Notes: generated by a model from the sequence alone, not told the origin. A DNA stretch of 64,000 bases from Rhizobiales bacterium Ga0077525 (GCA_001464835.1 LNDS01000025.1:19820-83819), one strand, 5' to 3'. Positions 14,679-24,761 are shown, counted from the first letter of the stretch. Numbers and translations: made by a program.

Positions 14679-16388
14679 ATGTCCGTCAAAATGAAGCGCA
14701 GCGCCTATGCCGACATGTTCGGCCCGACCGTGGGCGACCGCGTGCGGCTGGCCGACACCGACCTCATCATCGAGGTTGAGAAGGATTTCACCGTCTATGG
14801 CGACGAGGTGAAGTTCGGCGGCGGCAAGGTCATCCGCGACGGCATGGGCCAGTCGCAGATCACCAACAAGCAGGGCGCCGCCGACACCGTCATCACCAAT
14901 GCGCTGATCCTCGACCACTGGGGCATCGTCAAGGCCGACATTGGCATCAAGGACGGCCGCATCGCCGCCATCGGCAAGGCCGGTAATCCCGACATCCAGC
15001 CCGGCGTCACCATCATTATCGGTCCCGGCACTGACGTTATCGCCGGCGAGGGCAAGATCATCACCGCCGGCGGCTTCGACTCGCACATTCATTTCATCTG
15101 CCCGCAGCAGATCGACGACGCGCTCAATTCCGGCATCACCACTTTGCTCGGCGGCGGCACCGGGCCGTCGCACGGCACTTATGCGACGACTTGCACGCCC
15201 GGGCCGTGGCACATTGGCCGCATGCTGCAATCCTTCGACTCGTTTCCGGTCAATCTCGGCATCGCCGCCAAGGGCAATGCCTCGCGTCCGGCGGCGCTCG
15301 AAGAGATGATCAAGGCCGGCGCCTGCGCCATGAAGCTGCATGAGGACTGGGGCACGACGCCGGCGGCGATCGACAATTGCCTCACCGTCGCCGAGAAATA
15401 CGACGTGCAGGTGATGCTGCACTCCGACACTTTGAACGAGTCAGGTTTTGTCGAGGACACCATCAAGGCCTTCAAGGGCCGAACCATTCATGCGTTTCAC
15501 ACCGAAGGCGCCGGCGGCGGTCACGCGCCGGACATCATCAAGGTCGCCGGCCTGAAGAACGTGCTACCGTCCTCGACCAATCCGACGCGGCCGTTCACGC
15601 GCAACACCATCGACGAGCATCTCGACATGTTGATGGTGTGCCACCATCTCGATCCGTCGATTGCCGAGGATCTCGCTTTCGCCGAGAGCCGCATCCGCAA
15701 GGAGACCATCGCGGCAGAGGACATCCTGCATGACCTCGGCGCGCTGTCGATGATGTCTTCCGACTCGCAAGCCATGGGCCGCATCGGCGAGGTCGTGATC
15801 CGCACCTGGCAGACGGCCGACAAGATGAAGAAACAGCGCGGATCGCTGCCCGGCGAAAAAGGCGACAACGACAATCTGCGGTGCAAGCGCTACATCGCCA
15901 AATACACCATCAACCCGGCCATCGCGCAGGGCATGTCGAAGCACATCGGCTCCGTCGAAAAAGGCAAGCTCGCCGATCTCGTGGTCTGGTCGCCGGCCTT
16001 CTTCGGCGTCAAGCCGGATCTCGTCATCAAGGGCGGCTCCATCGTCACCGCGCTGATGGGCGATCCGAATGCCTCGATCCCGACGCCGCAGCCGGTGCAT
16101 TACCGTCCGATGTTCGCCGCCTTCGGCAAGTCGCTCACCGCGTCATCGGTCGTGTTCGTGTCGAAGGCCGCGGCGAAAAGTTCCTTGCGCAAACAGCTCG
16201 GCTGCGAGAAGCAGTTCATCGGCGTCGATAATACGCGCAAGATCAACAAGAAGAGCATGGTCTTGAACGATGCCACGCCGAACATCGAGGTCGATCCGGA
16301 AACCTACGAGGTCCGCGCCGACGGCGAGTTGCTCACCTGCGCGCCGGCCGAGGTGCTGCCGATGGCGCAACGGTATTTCCTCTTCTAG
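14679..16388 (+). CDS. ureC: Urease alpha (catalytic) subunit UreC
   Basis: This 569-residue catalytic subunit has every active-site motif in place. [14 protein letters not shown] supplies two nickel-ligand histidines, and KLHEDWG supplies the carbamylated Lys219 and His221. [27 protein letters not shown], the flap VCHHLDP with Cys and His, and SSDSQAMG with the ligand aspartate follow. Length matches bacterial UreC (about 567-572). Nothing suggests inactivation by the cassette upstream, though that cassette could alter expression. Confidence 0.98.
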   Translation: MSVKMKRSAYADMFGPTVGDRVRLADTDLIIEVEKDFTVYGDEVKFGGGKVIRDGMGQSQITNKQGAADTVITNALILDHWGIVKADIGIKDGRIAAIGKAGNPDIQPGVTIIIGPGTDVIAGEGKIITAGGFDSHIHFICPQQIDDALNSGITTLLGGGTGPSHGTYATTCTPGPWHIGRMLQSFDSFPVNLGIAAKGNASRPAALEEMIKAGACAMKLHEDWGTTPAAIDNCLTVAEKYDVQVMLHSDTLNESGFVEDTIKAFKGRTIHAFHTEGAGGGHAPDIIKVAGLKNVLPSSTNPTRPFTRNTIDEHLDMLMVCHHLDPSIAEDLAFAESRIRKETIAAEDILHDLGALSMMSSDSQAMGRIGEVVIRTWQTADKMKKQRGSLPGEKGDNDNLRCKRYIAKYTINPAIAQGMSKHIGSVEKGKLADLVVWSPAFFGVKPDLVIKGGSIVTALMGDPNASIPTPQPVHYRPMFAAFGKSLTASSVVFVSKAAAKSSLRKQLGCEKQFIGVDNTRKINKKSMVLNDATPNIEVDPETYEVRADGELLTCAPAEVLPMAQRYFLF

Positions 16389-16397
16389 TGTGAGCCT

Positions 16398-16850
16398 ATG
16401 AACAGGGTTGTGCACATCGTGCCCGCAGGCCAGTGGTCCGCGGCGGAGGCCATCGACCGCGTCGTGCTTGACGCTGGCGACCGCAACCGCCGCCGCATCG
16501 TGCTGACCGGCGAGAGGGGCACGGCCTTCATGCTCGATTTCCCCAAGCCGGTGTCGTTGCGCGACGGCGACGGCCTGGCGCTGGACGACGGCGCGATCGT
16601 GCAGGTCGTCGGCGCGAACGAGCCGTTGCTCGAAATCGCCGGGCCCAATGCCTTCGAGACGGTGCGGCTGGCCTGGCATCTCGGCAATCGCCACACCGAC
16701 GTGCAGATCGTCGGCGGCAATTTGCGCATTCGCTACGACCATGTGCTGGTGGATATGCTGCGCGGCCTCGGCGCGCGCGTCGAAGGTCTCGCCGCGCCGT
16801 TCGATCCCGAACCGGCTTCGCCGCATGGGCATGGCCACGATCATGGATGA
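16398..16850 (+). CDS. ureE: Urease accessory nickel metallochaperone UreE
   Basis: This 150-residue UreE has an N-terminal substrate-like domain and the nickel-binding C-terminal domain with [14 protein letters not shown]. Its tail [10 protein letters not shown] is short but His-rich and should bind extra nickel. It hands nickel to UreG during urease maturation. The His-rich tail is encoded over the possible ureF start codons, so the two genes overlap by at least 8 bp. Confidence 0.96.
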   Translation: MNRVVHIVPAGQWSAAEAIDRVVLDAGDRNRRRIVLTGERGTAFMLDFPKPVSLRDGDGLALDDGAIVQVVGANEPLLEIAGPNAFETVRLAWHLGNRHTDVQIVGGNLRIRYDHVLVDMLRGLGARVEGLAAPFDPEPASPHGHGHDHG

Positions 16851-17523
16851 TAAGGCCCTCTACCGCCTGATGGCCTGGCTGTCGCCGGCGTTTCCGGTGG
16901 GCGCGTTCTCGTATTCCAGTGGCATCGAATGGGCGGTTGAAACCGGCGACATCGCCGACGAGGCCACGCTGCAAGACTGGCTTGGCATCATGCTGAGCGA
17001 AGGCGGCGGCTATTGCGACGCCGTGCTGTTCGCGCAGGCGCATCGTGCCGCGCTCGGCGACGATGACCAATCGCTGTACGACATTGCCGAATTGGCCGCT
17101 GCCTTCGCGCCGTCGAAAGAGCGTCATCTGGAAACCACGGCGCAGGGCAACGCTTTCATCGAAGCCGCGCGCGCCGCCTGGAACTGCCTTGCGTTGGATC
17201 GGCTGAAATCGATATGGGACGGTCCGGTGGCCTATCCCGTCGCCGTGGCGGTTACCGCTGCCGGTCACGGCATCGCGGTCGAGCCGGCGCTCTCAGCCTA
17301 CCTTCAAGCGCTCGCCGCCAACTGGGTGTCTGCCGGCGTGCGGCTTATTCCGCTCGGCCAGACGCAAGGCCTGCGCGTCGTCGCCGCGCTTGAGCCCACC
17401 GTCGCCTCGACCGCACAGCGTGCGCTCAATGCCACGCTGGACGATCTCGGCTCCGCGGCCTTTCGCGCCGACCTCGCCAGCGCGCGGCATGAAACGCAGT
17501 ACACACGCCTGTTCAGGAGTTGA
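16843..17523 (+). CDS. ureF: Urease accessory protein UreF
   Basis: UreF joins UreD and UreG in the nickel-insertion complex. The protein of 226 residues begins [20 protein letters not shown] and carries [12 protein letters not shown], then [13 protein letters not shown]. In-frame ATGs at 16825 and 16831 could add a few residues, but they lie in the codons for the UreE His tail; 16843 gives the usual family length. The gene overlaps ureE, and its stop precedes ureG by 2 bp. Confidence 0.95.
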   Translation: MDDKALYRLMAWLSPAFPVGAFSYSSGIEWAVETGDIADEATLQDWLGIMLSEGGGYCDAVLFAQAHRAALGDDDQSLYDIAELAAAFAPSKERHLETTAQGNAFIEAARAAWNCLALDRLKSIWDGPVAYPVAVAVTAAGHGIAVEPALSAYLQALAANWVSAGVRLIPLGQTQGLRVVAALEPTVASTAQRALNATLDDLGSAAFRADLASARHETQYTRLFRS

Positions 17524-17525
17524 GA

Positions 17526-18143
17526 ATGAAGAACCCCCACGGTCCTCTGCGCGTCGGTGTTGGCGGCCCGGTCGGCTCCGGCAAGACCGCGCTGATGGAC
17601 GCCTTGTGCAAGATTTTGCGCGACCGCTACCAGATCGCCGCCATCACCAATGACATCTATACCAAATGGGACGCCGAATATCTGGTGCGCTCTGGCGCAC
17701 TGCCGGCCGACCGCATCGCCGGCGTCGAGACCGGCGGTTGCCCGCACACCGCGATCCGCGAGGATGCCTCGATCAATCTCGCCGCGGTCGCCGAGATGAA
17801 CAAAAAGTTTCCCGACCTCGATCTGGTGCTGATCGAATCCGGCGGCGACAATCTCGCCGCGACCTTCTCGCCTGAGCTTGCCGACCTGACCATCTACGTC
17901 ATCGACGTCGCCGCCGGCGACAAGATCCCGTCCAAAGGCGGCCCCGGCATTACGCGCTCGGATTTGTTGGTCATCAACAAGATCGATCTGGCGCCCTATG
18001 TCGGCGCGTCGCTCGAAGTGATGGAGCGCGATTCGAAAAAAATGCGCGGCGCGCGCCCCTTCGTCATGACCAATCTGCGCGAAGGCAAGGACGTCGGCGC
18101 TATCGTCACATTCATCGAGGAGAAGGGTGGCCTGCGGACTTGA
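17526..18143 (+). CDS. ureG: Urease accessory GTPase UreG
   Basis: This 205-residue SIMIBI GTPase powers nickel insertion. The P-loop GPVGSGKT is at residues 14-21. The metal-site [16 protein letters not shown] and the guanine motif NKIDL are present. The ATG at 17526 is chosen because AGGAG precedes it at proper spacing; a TTG at 17520 is in frame but unlikely. It ends the urease operon, followed by a hairpin. Confidence 0.97.
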   Translation: MKNPHGPLRVGVGGPVGSGKTALMDALCKILRDRYQIAAITNDIYTKWDAEYLVRSGALPADRIAGVETGGCPHTAIREDASINLAAVAEMNKKFPDLDLVLIESGGDNLAATFSPELADLTIYVIDVAAGDKIPSKGGPGITRSDLLVINKIDLAPYVGASLEVMERDSKKMRGARPFVMTNLREGKDVGAIVTFIEEKGGLRT

Positions 18144-18149
18144 ATAGAA

Positions 18150-18178
18150 AAGGGGCGCCCCTTTCGGAAGCGCCCCTT
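18150..18178 (+). terminator. Candidate terminator after ureG
   Basis: AAGGGGCGC (18150-18158) pairs perfectly with GCGCCCCTT (18170-18178). It lies 7 bp past the ureG stop and before the convergent glycine-zipper gene. No long T-tract follows, so it may work with Rho or for both strands. Confidence 0.55.
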
Positions 18179-18213
18179 CGACTCGTCGCCTGACAAGTCA
18201 GTACTTCTCGGTG

Positions 18214-18507
18214 TTAGCGGTAGCGGCAGTGACGCCGGCCCCAGTCGTCGCGCCAGCAGGTGCGGGTGCGATAGCGTTCGCGGTAGCGCGGCTCGGCATT
18301 GGCGCCGATGGCCGCACCGGTGGTGCCGCCGATCACGGCGCCGACCGCGGCGCCCTCGGCCCGGCCGGTCACAGCGCCGCCGATGACGGCGCCAGCGCCG
18401 GCGCCAACAATCGCGCCGCCAACGGCATTACCTTGAGCATTGGCGCTCATCGGCATCGTGGCCGCCAGCGCGGCCAAAGTCACACCAGCAAGCAGGGTCT
18501 TGCGCAT
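18214..18507 (-). CDS. Glycine-zipper small exported protein
   Basis: This 97-residue protein has a signal peptide (MRKTLLAGVTLAALAATMP...ANA). Tandem GxxxG-rich glycine-zipper helices follow (GGAIVGAGAGAVIGGAV, then GAAVGAVIGGTTGAAIG). The tail is basic and aromatic with two cysteines (CWRDDWGRRHC). Such proteins sit in the cell envelope, often the outer membrane, but their role is not defined. GGAG precedes the ATG. It is convergent with ureG and divergent from the amidase gene. Confidence 0.85.
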   Translation of the reverse strand: MRKTLLAGVTLAALAATMPMSANAQGNAVGGAIVGAGAGAVIGGAVTGRAEGAAVGAVIGGTTGAAIGANAEPRYRERYRTRTCWRDDWGRRHCRYR

Positions 18508-18594
18508 GGTCTGTCTCCACTGTCGAATGAAGTGCCAAAATAGCGTATTGTCCGAATAACGCTGATCTTGGGTGTTGGTTCCGGGGAAGATCTC

Positions 18595-19890
18595 ATGGTG
18601 AAATTGTCGGCCCGCGAGCGTTTGGCGTCTGCCTTGCAGCGTATCGACGATGCGCAAGGCGAGGGCGCCCACACCTGCCTCTCGGTTTATCGCGAACAGG
18701 CGCTGGCTGCGGCGGAAGCCTCCGATGCCCGCGCCCGCGCCGGCGTCACCCTCGGTCCGCTCGACGGCGCTCTCGTCTCGATCAAGGATCTGTTCGATGT
18801 CGCCGGCGAAGTCACACGCGCCGGTTCGAAAGTCCTGTTCGAGGAAGGCAAGGTAGCCGAGCGCGATGCGCCCATCGTGCAGCGCTTGCGCGCAGCAGGC
18901 GCCGTCATCGTTGGGAAAACCAACATGTCGGAATTCGCCTTCACTGGGCTTGGCATCAATCCGCATTACGGCACGCCGGCCAATCCGGCGGATCGTGCCC
19001 GCGTACCTGGCGGGTCGTCGTCCGGCGCCGCCGTGGCGGTTGCCGACGGCTTCTGCGAAATCGCCATCGGCAGCGACACCGGCGGCTCGGTGCGCATCCC
19101 GGCTTCTTTCTGCGGCGTCACCGGCTTCAAGCCGAGCCGCCAGCGCGTGCCGACCGAAGGCGCGTTTCCGTTGTCCTATACGCTCGACTCGATCGGCCCG
19201 CTGGCCCACACCGTCGCGGAATGCGCGCAGGCCGATGCCGTGCTGGCCGGCGAAGCACCGTGGACGCTCGACGCCGCGCCCTTAAGCGGCCTTCGCCTCG
19301 GCGTGGCGCAGGGCCTGCCGTTGGAAAATCTAGACGACACGGTCGGCCGCCGTTTCCCGGAAGCGCTCGACCGGCTGGAGCGCGCCGGCGCGCGGCTGTC
19401 CTACGAGAAGCTGCCGCTGTTCGATGACATGATGCAGGTGCTGCGCGTCAGCATTCTGGTGGCCGAAGTCTATTCGATTCACAAGGAGCGTCTGGCGCGG
19501 CGCGGCGACGACATCGACGAGATCGTGCGCGCGCGCGTCAGCAAGGGCGCCGACATTACCGCCGCCGATTACATCAATGCCGTGCGCGCCAGGGCCGCGT
19601 TGATCCGCGCCATGGATGCGCGGTTGGCCGATCTCGACGCGCTTGTCCTGCCCTCGACGCCGATCGTCGCGCCGCGCATCGACGAGGTCGGCAATGCGAA
19701 GGACTTCATGGCGCGGAACGCCATGGCTTTGCGCAATACCACTATCGCCAATTTCTTCGACCTGACCGCGATCTCGCTGCCGCTGCCGCGCGAAGGCGGC
19801 CTGCCGACCGGCCTTATGCTGTTTGCCCGCAACGGCCACGACCGCCGCTTGCTCCGCATTGCCGCGGCGGTGGAAAAGTCCTTGACCTAG
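18595..19890 (+). CDS. Amidase (amidase signature family)
   Basis: This 431-residue cytoplasmic amidase has the complete Ser-cisSer-Lys triad: Lys64 in SIKDLFDV, Ser141 in PGGSSSGAAVA and Ser165 in GSDTGGSVRIPA. It should hydrolyse a carboxamide to the acid and ammonia. The ATG at 18595 follows GGGGAAGA. It sits between urease and a branched-chain-type ABC importer, which suggests use of an imported amide as a nitrogen source. Confusion with GatA is unlikely, since no gatB or gatC is adjacent. Confidence 0.88.
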   Translation: MVKLSARERLASALQRIDDAQGEGAHTCLSVYREQALAAAEASDARARAGVTLGPLDGALVSIKDLFDVAGEVTRAGSKVLFEEGKVAERDAPIVQRLRAAGAVIVGKTNMSEFAFTGLGINPHYGTPANPADRARVPGGSSSGAAVAVADGFCEIAIGSDTGGSVRIPASFCGVTGFKPSRQRVPTEGAFPLSYTLDSIGPLAHTVAECAQADAVLAGEAPWTLDAAPLSGLRLGVAQGLPLENLDDTVGRRFPEALDRLERAGARLSYEKLPLFDDMMQVLRVSILVAEVYSIHKERLARRGDDIDEIVRARVSKGADITAADYINAVRARAALIRAMDARLADLDALVLPSTPIVAPRIDEVGNAKDFMARNAMALRNTTIANFFDLTAISLPLPREGGLPTGLMLFARNGHDRRLLRIAAAVEKSLT

Positions 19891-19974
19891 CCGCGCGGGC
19901 CGCCGCCGGTCTATAGTCCCGCTTGTTCGAACGGCAGCACGTCCGGCAATAACTTTCCGAGGGGAGGCTCCACC

Positions 19975-21219
19975 ATGAATCGCAAATCGCAGAACCGATT
20001 CCGGCCCAGCCGCCGCACTTTTACCGCCGGTCTTGGTGCTGCAGGCCTTACCGCCGGTATCGCCCCCTTCAATATCGTCCGCGCGCAAGGCGCGGCGTTG
20101 AAAGTCGGCGTGTTGCTGCCTCGCTCCGGTTACCAGGCTGGCATCGGCCAGGACTGCCAGCGCGGTGTCGATATCGCCGCCGGCATCTTCAAGGATTTGG
20201 GGCTGCCGAGCCTCCAGATCATGAACGCCGATACCGAAACCAATGTCGATGTCGCGCGCTCGCGCGCCGAAAAACTGATCGGCGAGGGCGCCCAGGTGCT
20301 GGTCGGCGCTTTCGACAGCGGCCAGAGTTCGGCGATCGCCCAGGTCGCCGAGCAGAAGGGCATTCCCTTCATCATCAACATCGCCGCCGCGCCGCCGATC
20401 ACCGAGCAGGGTTACAAGTTCGTGTTCCGCAATTTCCCGACCGCGGCCATGATTCTGGGCGGCGCCTTCGCCGGCCAGAAGGAAATTTTCGCCGCCGTGG
20501 GCGCCGCGCCGAAGACGGCGGTGTTCCTGCACGTCAACGATACGTTCGGCACGTCGATGGCCGGCGGTATCGGCGCGGTGATGCCGAAGTTCGACATGCC
20601 GTACAAAATCGTCGAGACCATCGCCTACGATCCGGCGGCGCGCGATCTGTCGGTCGAAATCTCCAAGGCCAAGGCGACCGGCGCGGAAGTGGTGCTGCTG
20701 GTCAGCCGCCTCAACGACGCCATCCTGCTGACCCGCGAAATGGTCAAGCAGCGTTGGTCGCCGACGGCGATCATGAGCATGGGGCCCGGCTGGTACGAGG
20801 ACCAGTATCTCAAGACACTCGGCAAACTCTCCGATGGGCCGCTGAGCTTTGCGCCGTGGTACGATCCCAACAAGCCGCTCAGCAAGACGCTCGAGCAGGC
20901 GCTGGCCAAGGTCAATGCCGGCGTCAATCTCAACACCAATCACGTCTACACCTTCGAGGCGTTGCTGGTTGCCGCCGACGCCTACAAGCGCGCCGGCTCC
21001 GCCGATCCGAAGGCATTGGCCGACGCCATCCGCGCCACCAACATCGCCAACAATGCCAGCCCCGGTCCCGGCATCCAGTTCGACGCCAAGGGCCAGAACG
21101 ACAAACTGAAAATCTCGGCCATCCAGAACCGCGGCGGCAAACTGGTAACGGTGGCGCCGAAGGAAGCGGCCAACGCCAAGCCGGAATGGCCGCTGACGCC
21201 TTACGACAAGCGCGCGTAA
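19975..21219 (+). CDS. ABC transporter substrate-binding protein, Leu/Ile/Val family, Tat-type signal
   Basis: This 414-residue protein has a twin-arginine leader (SRRTFTAGLGAAGL) cleaved near VRAQG. The type 1 periplasmic-binding fold begins with LKVGVLLPRSGYQAGIGQD and continues with GAFDSGQSSAIAQVAEQKGIPF. It serves the permeases and ATPases directly downstream. The amidase gene upstream suggests the ligand is an amide or amino acid derivative, which is an inference. GGGGAGG precedes the ATG. Confidence 0.88.
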   Translation: MNRKSQNRFRPSRRTFTAGLGAAGLTAGIAPFNIVRAQGAALKVGVLLPRSGYQAGIGQDCQRGVDIAAGIFKDLGLPSLQIMNADTETNVDVARSRAEKLIGEGAQVLVGAFDSGQSSAIAQVAEQKGIPFIINIAAAPPITEQGYKFVFRNFPTAAMILGGAFAGQKEIFAAVGAAPKTAVFLHVNDTFGTSMAGGIGAVMPKFDMPYKIVETIAYDPAARDLSVEISKAKATGAEVVLLVSRLNDAILLTREMVKQRWSPTAIMSMGPGWYEDQYLKTLGKLSDGPLSFAPWYDPNKPLSKTLEQALAKVNAGVNLNTNHVYTFEALLVAADAYKRAGSADPKALADAIRATNIANNASPGPGIQFDAKGQNDKLKISAIQNRGGKLVTVAPKEAANAKPEWPLTPYDKRA

Positions 21220-21224
21220 GGCCA

Positions 21225-22097
21225 GTGCCCTTCGACGTCTATCTCAATGTCGCCGTCGGCGGATTGCTGACCGGCCTGGTCTACGGCCTGATGGCTCTCG
21301 GCCTATCGGTCATCTTCGGCGTCGTGCGCGTGGTCAATTTTGCCCATGGCGAGATGATGACCATCGCCATGTATATTGCCATCGTGCTGTTTTCCGCGCT
21401 GCATCTCGACCCGTTGCTGATGCTGGTGCCGATCGCCGCCGTGCTGTTCTGCTTCGGCTATGCCTTGCAGGCCGGCATCATCAATCCCTTCATCACGCGG
21501 CCGGAGCACAGCCAGTTCCTGCTGCTGGTGGCGGTCGCCATCATCATCATCAATGTATTGCTGATCCTGTTCGGCCCCGACGCGCAGAGCGTGCAGACCG
21601 CGTATTCCTATGACAGCTTCCAGATCGGCAGACTGATCGTCGATGCCACCAAGCTCTACGCCGCTGCCACGGCGCTGGCGGTGGCGGCTGCGCTCTATGG
21701 CTTCTTCCGCTTTACCGCTATCGGCACAGCGATCCGCGCCTGCGCCGATAATTACACCGGCGCTTTGGTGGTCGGCCTCGATGTCAAGCATCTTTACGCG
21801 CTGACCTTTGGTCTTGGCGCAGCCTGCGTTGGCGCCGCAGGCGTCATGCTGGTGCTGATCGTCGATGTCACGCCGTCGCTCGGGCCTGCCTATACATTGC
21901 TCGCTTTCGTCATCGTCATCACTGGCGGCCTTGGCTCGATGCCCGGCGCGCTTCTCGGCGGCGTGCTGATCGGCATGACCGAGGCGATGGCCGGCTTGAT
22001 CTTCACGCCGTCGGCGAAAAGCATGTTCGCTTTCGCCATCCTGGCTTTGGTGCTGTTGTTCCGCCCGCAAGGCATCATGGGCAAGAAGGCCGCATGA
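21225..22097 (+). CDS. Branched-chain amino acid-type ABC permease, LivH family
   Basis: This 290-residue membrane protein begins at a GTG 5 bp after the binding-protein gene. The family motif GVVRVVNFAHGEMMTIAMY is near the N-terminus, and GLGSMPGALLGGVLIG near the end is the ATPase-contact region. The frame extends upstream in antisense-like sequence, but homology starts at this GTG. It pairs with the LivM-type gene, with which it overlaps by 4 bp. Confidence 0.88.
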   Translation: MPFDVYLNVAVGGLLTGLVYGLMALGLSVIFGVVRVVNFAHGEMMTIAMYIAIVLFSALHLDPLLMLVPIAAVLFCFGYALQAGIINPFITRPEHSQFLLLVAVAIIIINVLLILFGPDAQSVQTAYSYDSFQIGRLIVDATKLYAAATALAVAAALYGFFRFTAIGTAIRACADNYTGALVVGLDVKHLYALTFGLGAACVGAAGVMLVLIVDVTPSLGPAYTLLAFVIVITGGLGSMPGALLGGVLIGMTEAMAGLIFTPSAKSMFAFAILALVLLFRPQGIMGKKAA

Positions 22098-23101
22098 TGT
22101 TTTCCCGCCTTTTCGAGAACGTCTCGCGTCGCACCTTGCTGGCTCTCGCCGCGCTGCTGATCGTTTTGTTCGGCGCGCCGTTTGTCGCCAGCGACTATCT
22201 GCTCACCGTGCTCATTCTGATTTTGTATTTCGCCTATATCGGGCAGGCCTGGAACATCATGATGGGCTTTGCCGGACAATTGTCCCTCGGTCATGCCCTC
22301 TATGTCGGCCTCGGCGCCTATACGGCGGCGGCCTTGTACGTTCATTTCGGCATCGGGCCGTGGCTCGGCCTTCTTGTCGCCGTGCCGATCGCGGCGCTCG
22401 CCGGCGCCTTCATCGGGTTTCTGGCGTTTCGGTTCAAAGTCGGCGGCGTCTACTTCGCCATTCTCACCATTGCGGTCGCCGAGTTCGCCCGCGTCGGCTT
22501 CGATCATCTCGCCTGGACCAAGGGTTCGTCCGGCCTGTTCCTGCCGGTGGCGCAGTTCACCCGCAACGATCTGTGGCTGCTGCGCGGCCAGCCGGCGATG
22601 TTCTATTATGTCCTGCTGGTGGCGACGGTGCTGGCCTTCGTGTTTTGCCGCGCGCTCCTGCAAAGTCGCATCGGCTATTTCTGGCGGGCGATCCGCGAGG
22701 ACGAGGAAGCGGCGCGCGCAACCGGCATCGATACGTTCCGCTACAAGATGATCGCGGTGACGATCTCGTCGGCCATGACGTCGTTCGCCGGTGTCATCTA
22801 TGCCTTCTACTACAACAATCTATTTCCAGAGCAGGTGTTTCACATCTCGCGCTCGATCGAGATCATTCTCGGGCCCATCGTCGGCGGCGTCGGTACTCTG
22901 TTCGGCCCGATTATCGGGGCTTTCCTGTTGACCGGTCTGTCGGAAGTGCTCATCGCCGCGCTGCATGCTATCGGCCTCGACGTGCCCGGCGCCAAGCAGG
23001 TGTTCTACGGCTTCTGCCTGCTGCTGGTCATCATGGCGCTGCCGGACGGGGTGTGGCCGTGGCTGTCGCGCAAGCTTGGACTTTCGGAGCGCGAGCCATG
23101 A
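22094..23101 (+). CDS. Branched-chain amino acid-type ABC permease, LivM family
   Basis: This 335-residue permease shows MMGFAGQLSLGHALYVGLGA and the cytoplasmic loop FWRAIREDEEAARATGID typical of LivM. About nine hydrophobic segments are visible. ATGA overlaps link it to both neighbours (22094-22097 and 23098-23101), a tightly coupled operon. Confidence 0.9.
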   Translation: MMFSRLFENVSRRTLLALAALLIVLFGAPFVASDYLLTVLILILYFAYIGQAWNIMMGFAGQLSLGHALYVGLGAYTAAALYVHFGIGPWLGLLVAVPIAALAGAFIGFLAFRFKVGGVYFAILTIAVAEFARVGFDHLAWTKGSSGLFLPVAQFTRNDLWLLRGQPAMFYYVLLVATVLAFVFCRALLQSRIGYFWRAIREDEEAARATGIDTFRYKMIAVTISSAMTSFAGVIYAFYYNNLFPEQVFHISRSIEIILGPIVGGVGTLFGPIIGAFLLTGLSEVLIAALHAIGLDVPGAKQVFYGFCLLLVIMALPDGVWPWLSRKLGLSEREP

Positions 23102-23820
23102 GCACGCTCCTTAAGGTCGAAGGCGTCAGCAAGCGTTTTCACGGCCTGTTGGCCGTCGACCGGCTCACATTCGACGTGCCGGAAGGCGGCATCTACGCCG
23201 TCATTGGGCCGAACGGCGCCGGCAAGACAACTCTGTTCAACATGATCGCCGGCGTCTATGCGCCGGACCACGGCATCATCACCTTCGCCGATAAGCGCAT
23301 CGAAGGCTTGCCGCCGGACCGCATCGCCCGGCGCGGCATCGGCCGCACCTTTCAGATCGTGCGGCCGTTCCCGGCTTTGTCGGTCGAGGACAATGTCATT
23401 GTCGGCGCACTGATGCGCCGCGCCGATGTCGCCGATGCACGCACGCACGGCCATGAGGTGCTGCGGCGACTCGATCTTTACGACAAGCGCGCGCAACGCG
23501 CGTCGTCGCTGACATTGCCCGACCGCAAGCGGCTCGAAGTGGCGCGTGCGCTTGCCACCGATCCGAAGCTCTTGCTGCTCGACGAGGTGATGGCCGGTTT
23601 GCGTCCGACCGAGACCGACCGCATCGTTGCCATCCTCAAGGAGCTGAACCGCGACGGTCTCACCATTCTCTTGATCGAGCATGTCATGCGCGCGGTGATG
23701 GCCTTGGCCGGCCGCATTCTGGTGCTGCATCATGGCGCGGCTATTGCCGAGGGTGCGCCCGCCGATGTGGTGCGCGATCCGGCGGTGATCGACTCTTACC
23801 TGGGCGCGGAGGACATCTAG
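23098..23820 (+). CDS. Branched-chain amino acid-type ABC ATP-binding protein, LivG family
   Basis: This 240-residue ATPase has Walker A GPNGAGKTTLFNMIAG, Walker B LLLLDEVMAGLRPTETD and switch IEHVM. The signature region reads SLTLPDRKRLEVARAL in place of LSGGQQ, a known LivG variant. The start ATG at 23098 overlaps the livM-like stop. It drives import with the next gene product. Confidence 0.9.
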   Translation: MSTLLKVEGVSKRFHGLLAVDRLTFDVPEGGIYAVIGPNGAGKTTLFNMIAGVYAPDHGIITFADKRIEGLPPDRIARRGIGRTFQIVRPFPALSVEDNVIVGALMRRADVADARTHGHEVLRRLDLYDKRAQRASSLTLPDRKRLEVARALATDPKLLLLDEVMAGLRPTETDRIVAILKELNRDGLTILLIEHVMRAVMALAGRILVLHHGAAIAEGAPADVVRDPAVIDSYLGAEDI

Positions 23821-24524
23821 TGCTCAAGGTGGAGAACCTCGACGTCTTCTACGGTGACGCGCAGGCGCTCGATAGCGTCTCGCTGGACATTGCGGAAAAA
23901 TCCATTGTCGCCATCGTCGGCGCCAATGGCGCCGGCAAGACATCGCTGATCCGCACCATTGCCGGCATGCACAGACCGGCGCGCGGGCGGATTATCTACA
24001 AGGGCGAGAACATCGCCGGCTGGCCGAGCCACAAGGTGTGCGATCTCGGCATCGGCCAGGTGGCGGAAGGCCGCCAAGTCTTTCCCAGCCTGTCGATCGC
24101 CGAAAATCTTTCGATGGGCGCGATGCTGCCGCGCGCCCGCGACCTCCGCGCCCGCAATCTCGATCGCGTCTATGCGATGTTTCCGCTGCTGGCCGAGCGC
24201 CAGGCGCAGGCCGCCGGCACTCTGTCTGGCGGCGAGCAGCAGATGCTCGCCATTGGGCGATGCTTGATGGGCGCGCCGGATCTGGTGATGTTCGACGAGC
24301 CGTCGCTCGGTCTCGCCCCGGCCATCGTCCAGCAGGTCTTGAAAACCGTGCGCGAGCTGAACCGCGAAGGCCTCACTTGTGTGCTGGTCGAGCAAAACGT
24401 CGCGGTGTCGCTGAAACTGGCCAGCCAGGCCTATGTGCTGGAGAACGGTCGCATCACGCTGTCAGGCACCGGCGAGGCGTTGCTCGGCGACGACCGAGTG
24501 CGGCAGGCTTATCTCGGGATGTAA
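23820..24524 (+). CDS. Branched-chain amino acid-type ABC ATP-binding protein, LivF family
   Basis: This 234-residue ATPase starts at GTG 23820, whose G is the last base of the preceding TAG stop. It has Walker A GANGAGKTSLIRTIAG, signature LSGGEQQMLAIGRCL, Walker B LVMFDEPSLGLAP and switch VEQNV. It closes the five-gene import operon that starts at 19975. Confidence 0.9.
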   Translation: MLKVENLDVFYGDAQALDSVSLDIAEKSIVAIVGANGAGKTSLIRTIAGMHRPARGRIIYKGENIAGWPSHKVCDLGIGQVAEGRQVFPSLSIAENLSMGAMLPRARDLRARNLDRVYAMFPLLAERQAQAAGTLSGGEQQMLAIGRCLMGAPDLVMFDEPSLGLAPAIVQQVLKTVRELNREGLTCVLVEQNVAVSLKLASQAYVLENGRITLSGTGEALLGDDRVRQAYLGM

Positions 24525-24536
24525 CTCGCGAGAATC

Positions 24537-24761
24537 TTAGCGGGGAAGGTATCCGCGGCCCTGCACCTTGCGCTGGCGGCGCATCAAAAGGTCGAGGGCA
24601 GCGACGCGCATGCTCAAGGGGCAGTGCGGGAAGCTGGCGCGCAACAGCTTGAGGGCTTCGGCGTCGGTCGCGGGGGAATACTGCAATACGCTTTCGGCCA
24701 TCCGCGCGGCGTCCGTCGCCAGAGGCGCGGGACGCGGCATCACATTGAAAGCTTGGCCCAT
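24537..24761 (-). CDS. Small conserved-looking hypothetical protein
   Basis: This 74-residue frame has AAGGAC about nine bases before its ATG. The product is helical and cytoplasmic, with a basic C-terminus (LLMRRQRKVQGRGYLPR). It fills the gap between two convergent operons. I recognise no family. The plausible SD and the codon pattern favour a real gene, but comparison would be needed. Confidence 0.5.
   Translation of the reverse strand: MGQAFNVMPRPAPLATDAARMAESVLQYSPATDAEALKLLRASFPHCPLSMRVAALDLLMRRQRKVQGRGYLPR

Noticed and set aside
20754..21224. Upstream extension of the LivH-type permease frame inside the receptor gene
   Set aside because: Permease homology starts at the GTG at 21225. 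The extension is out-of-frame receptor sequence.
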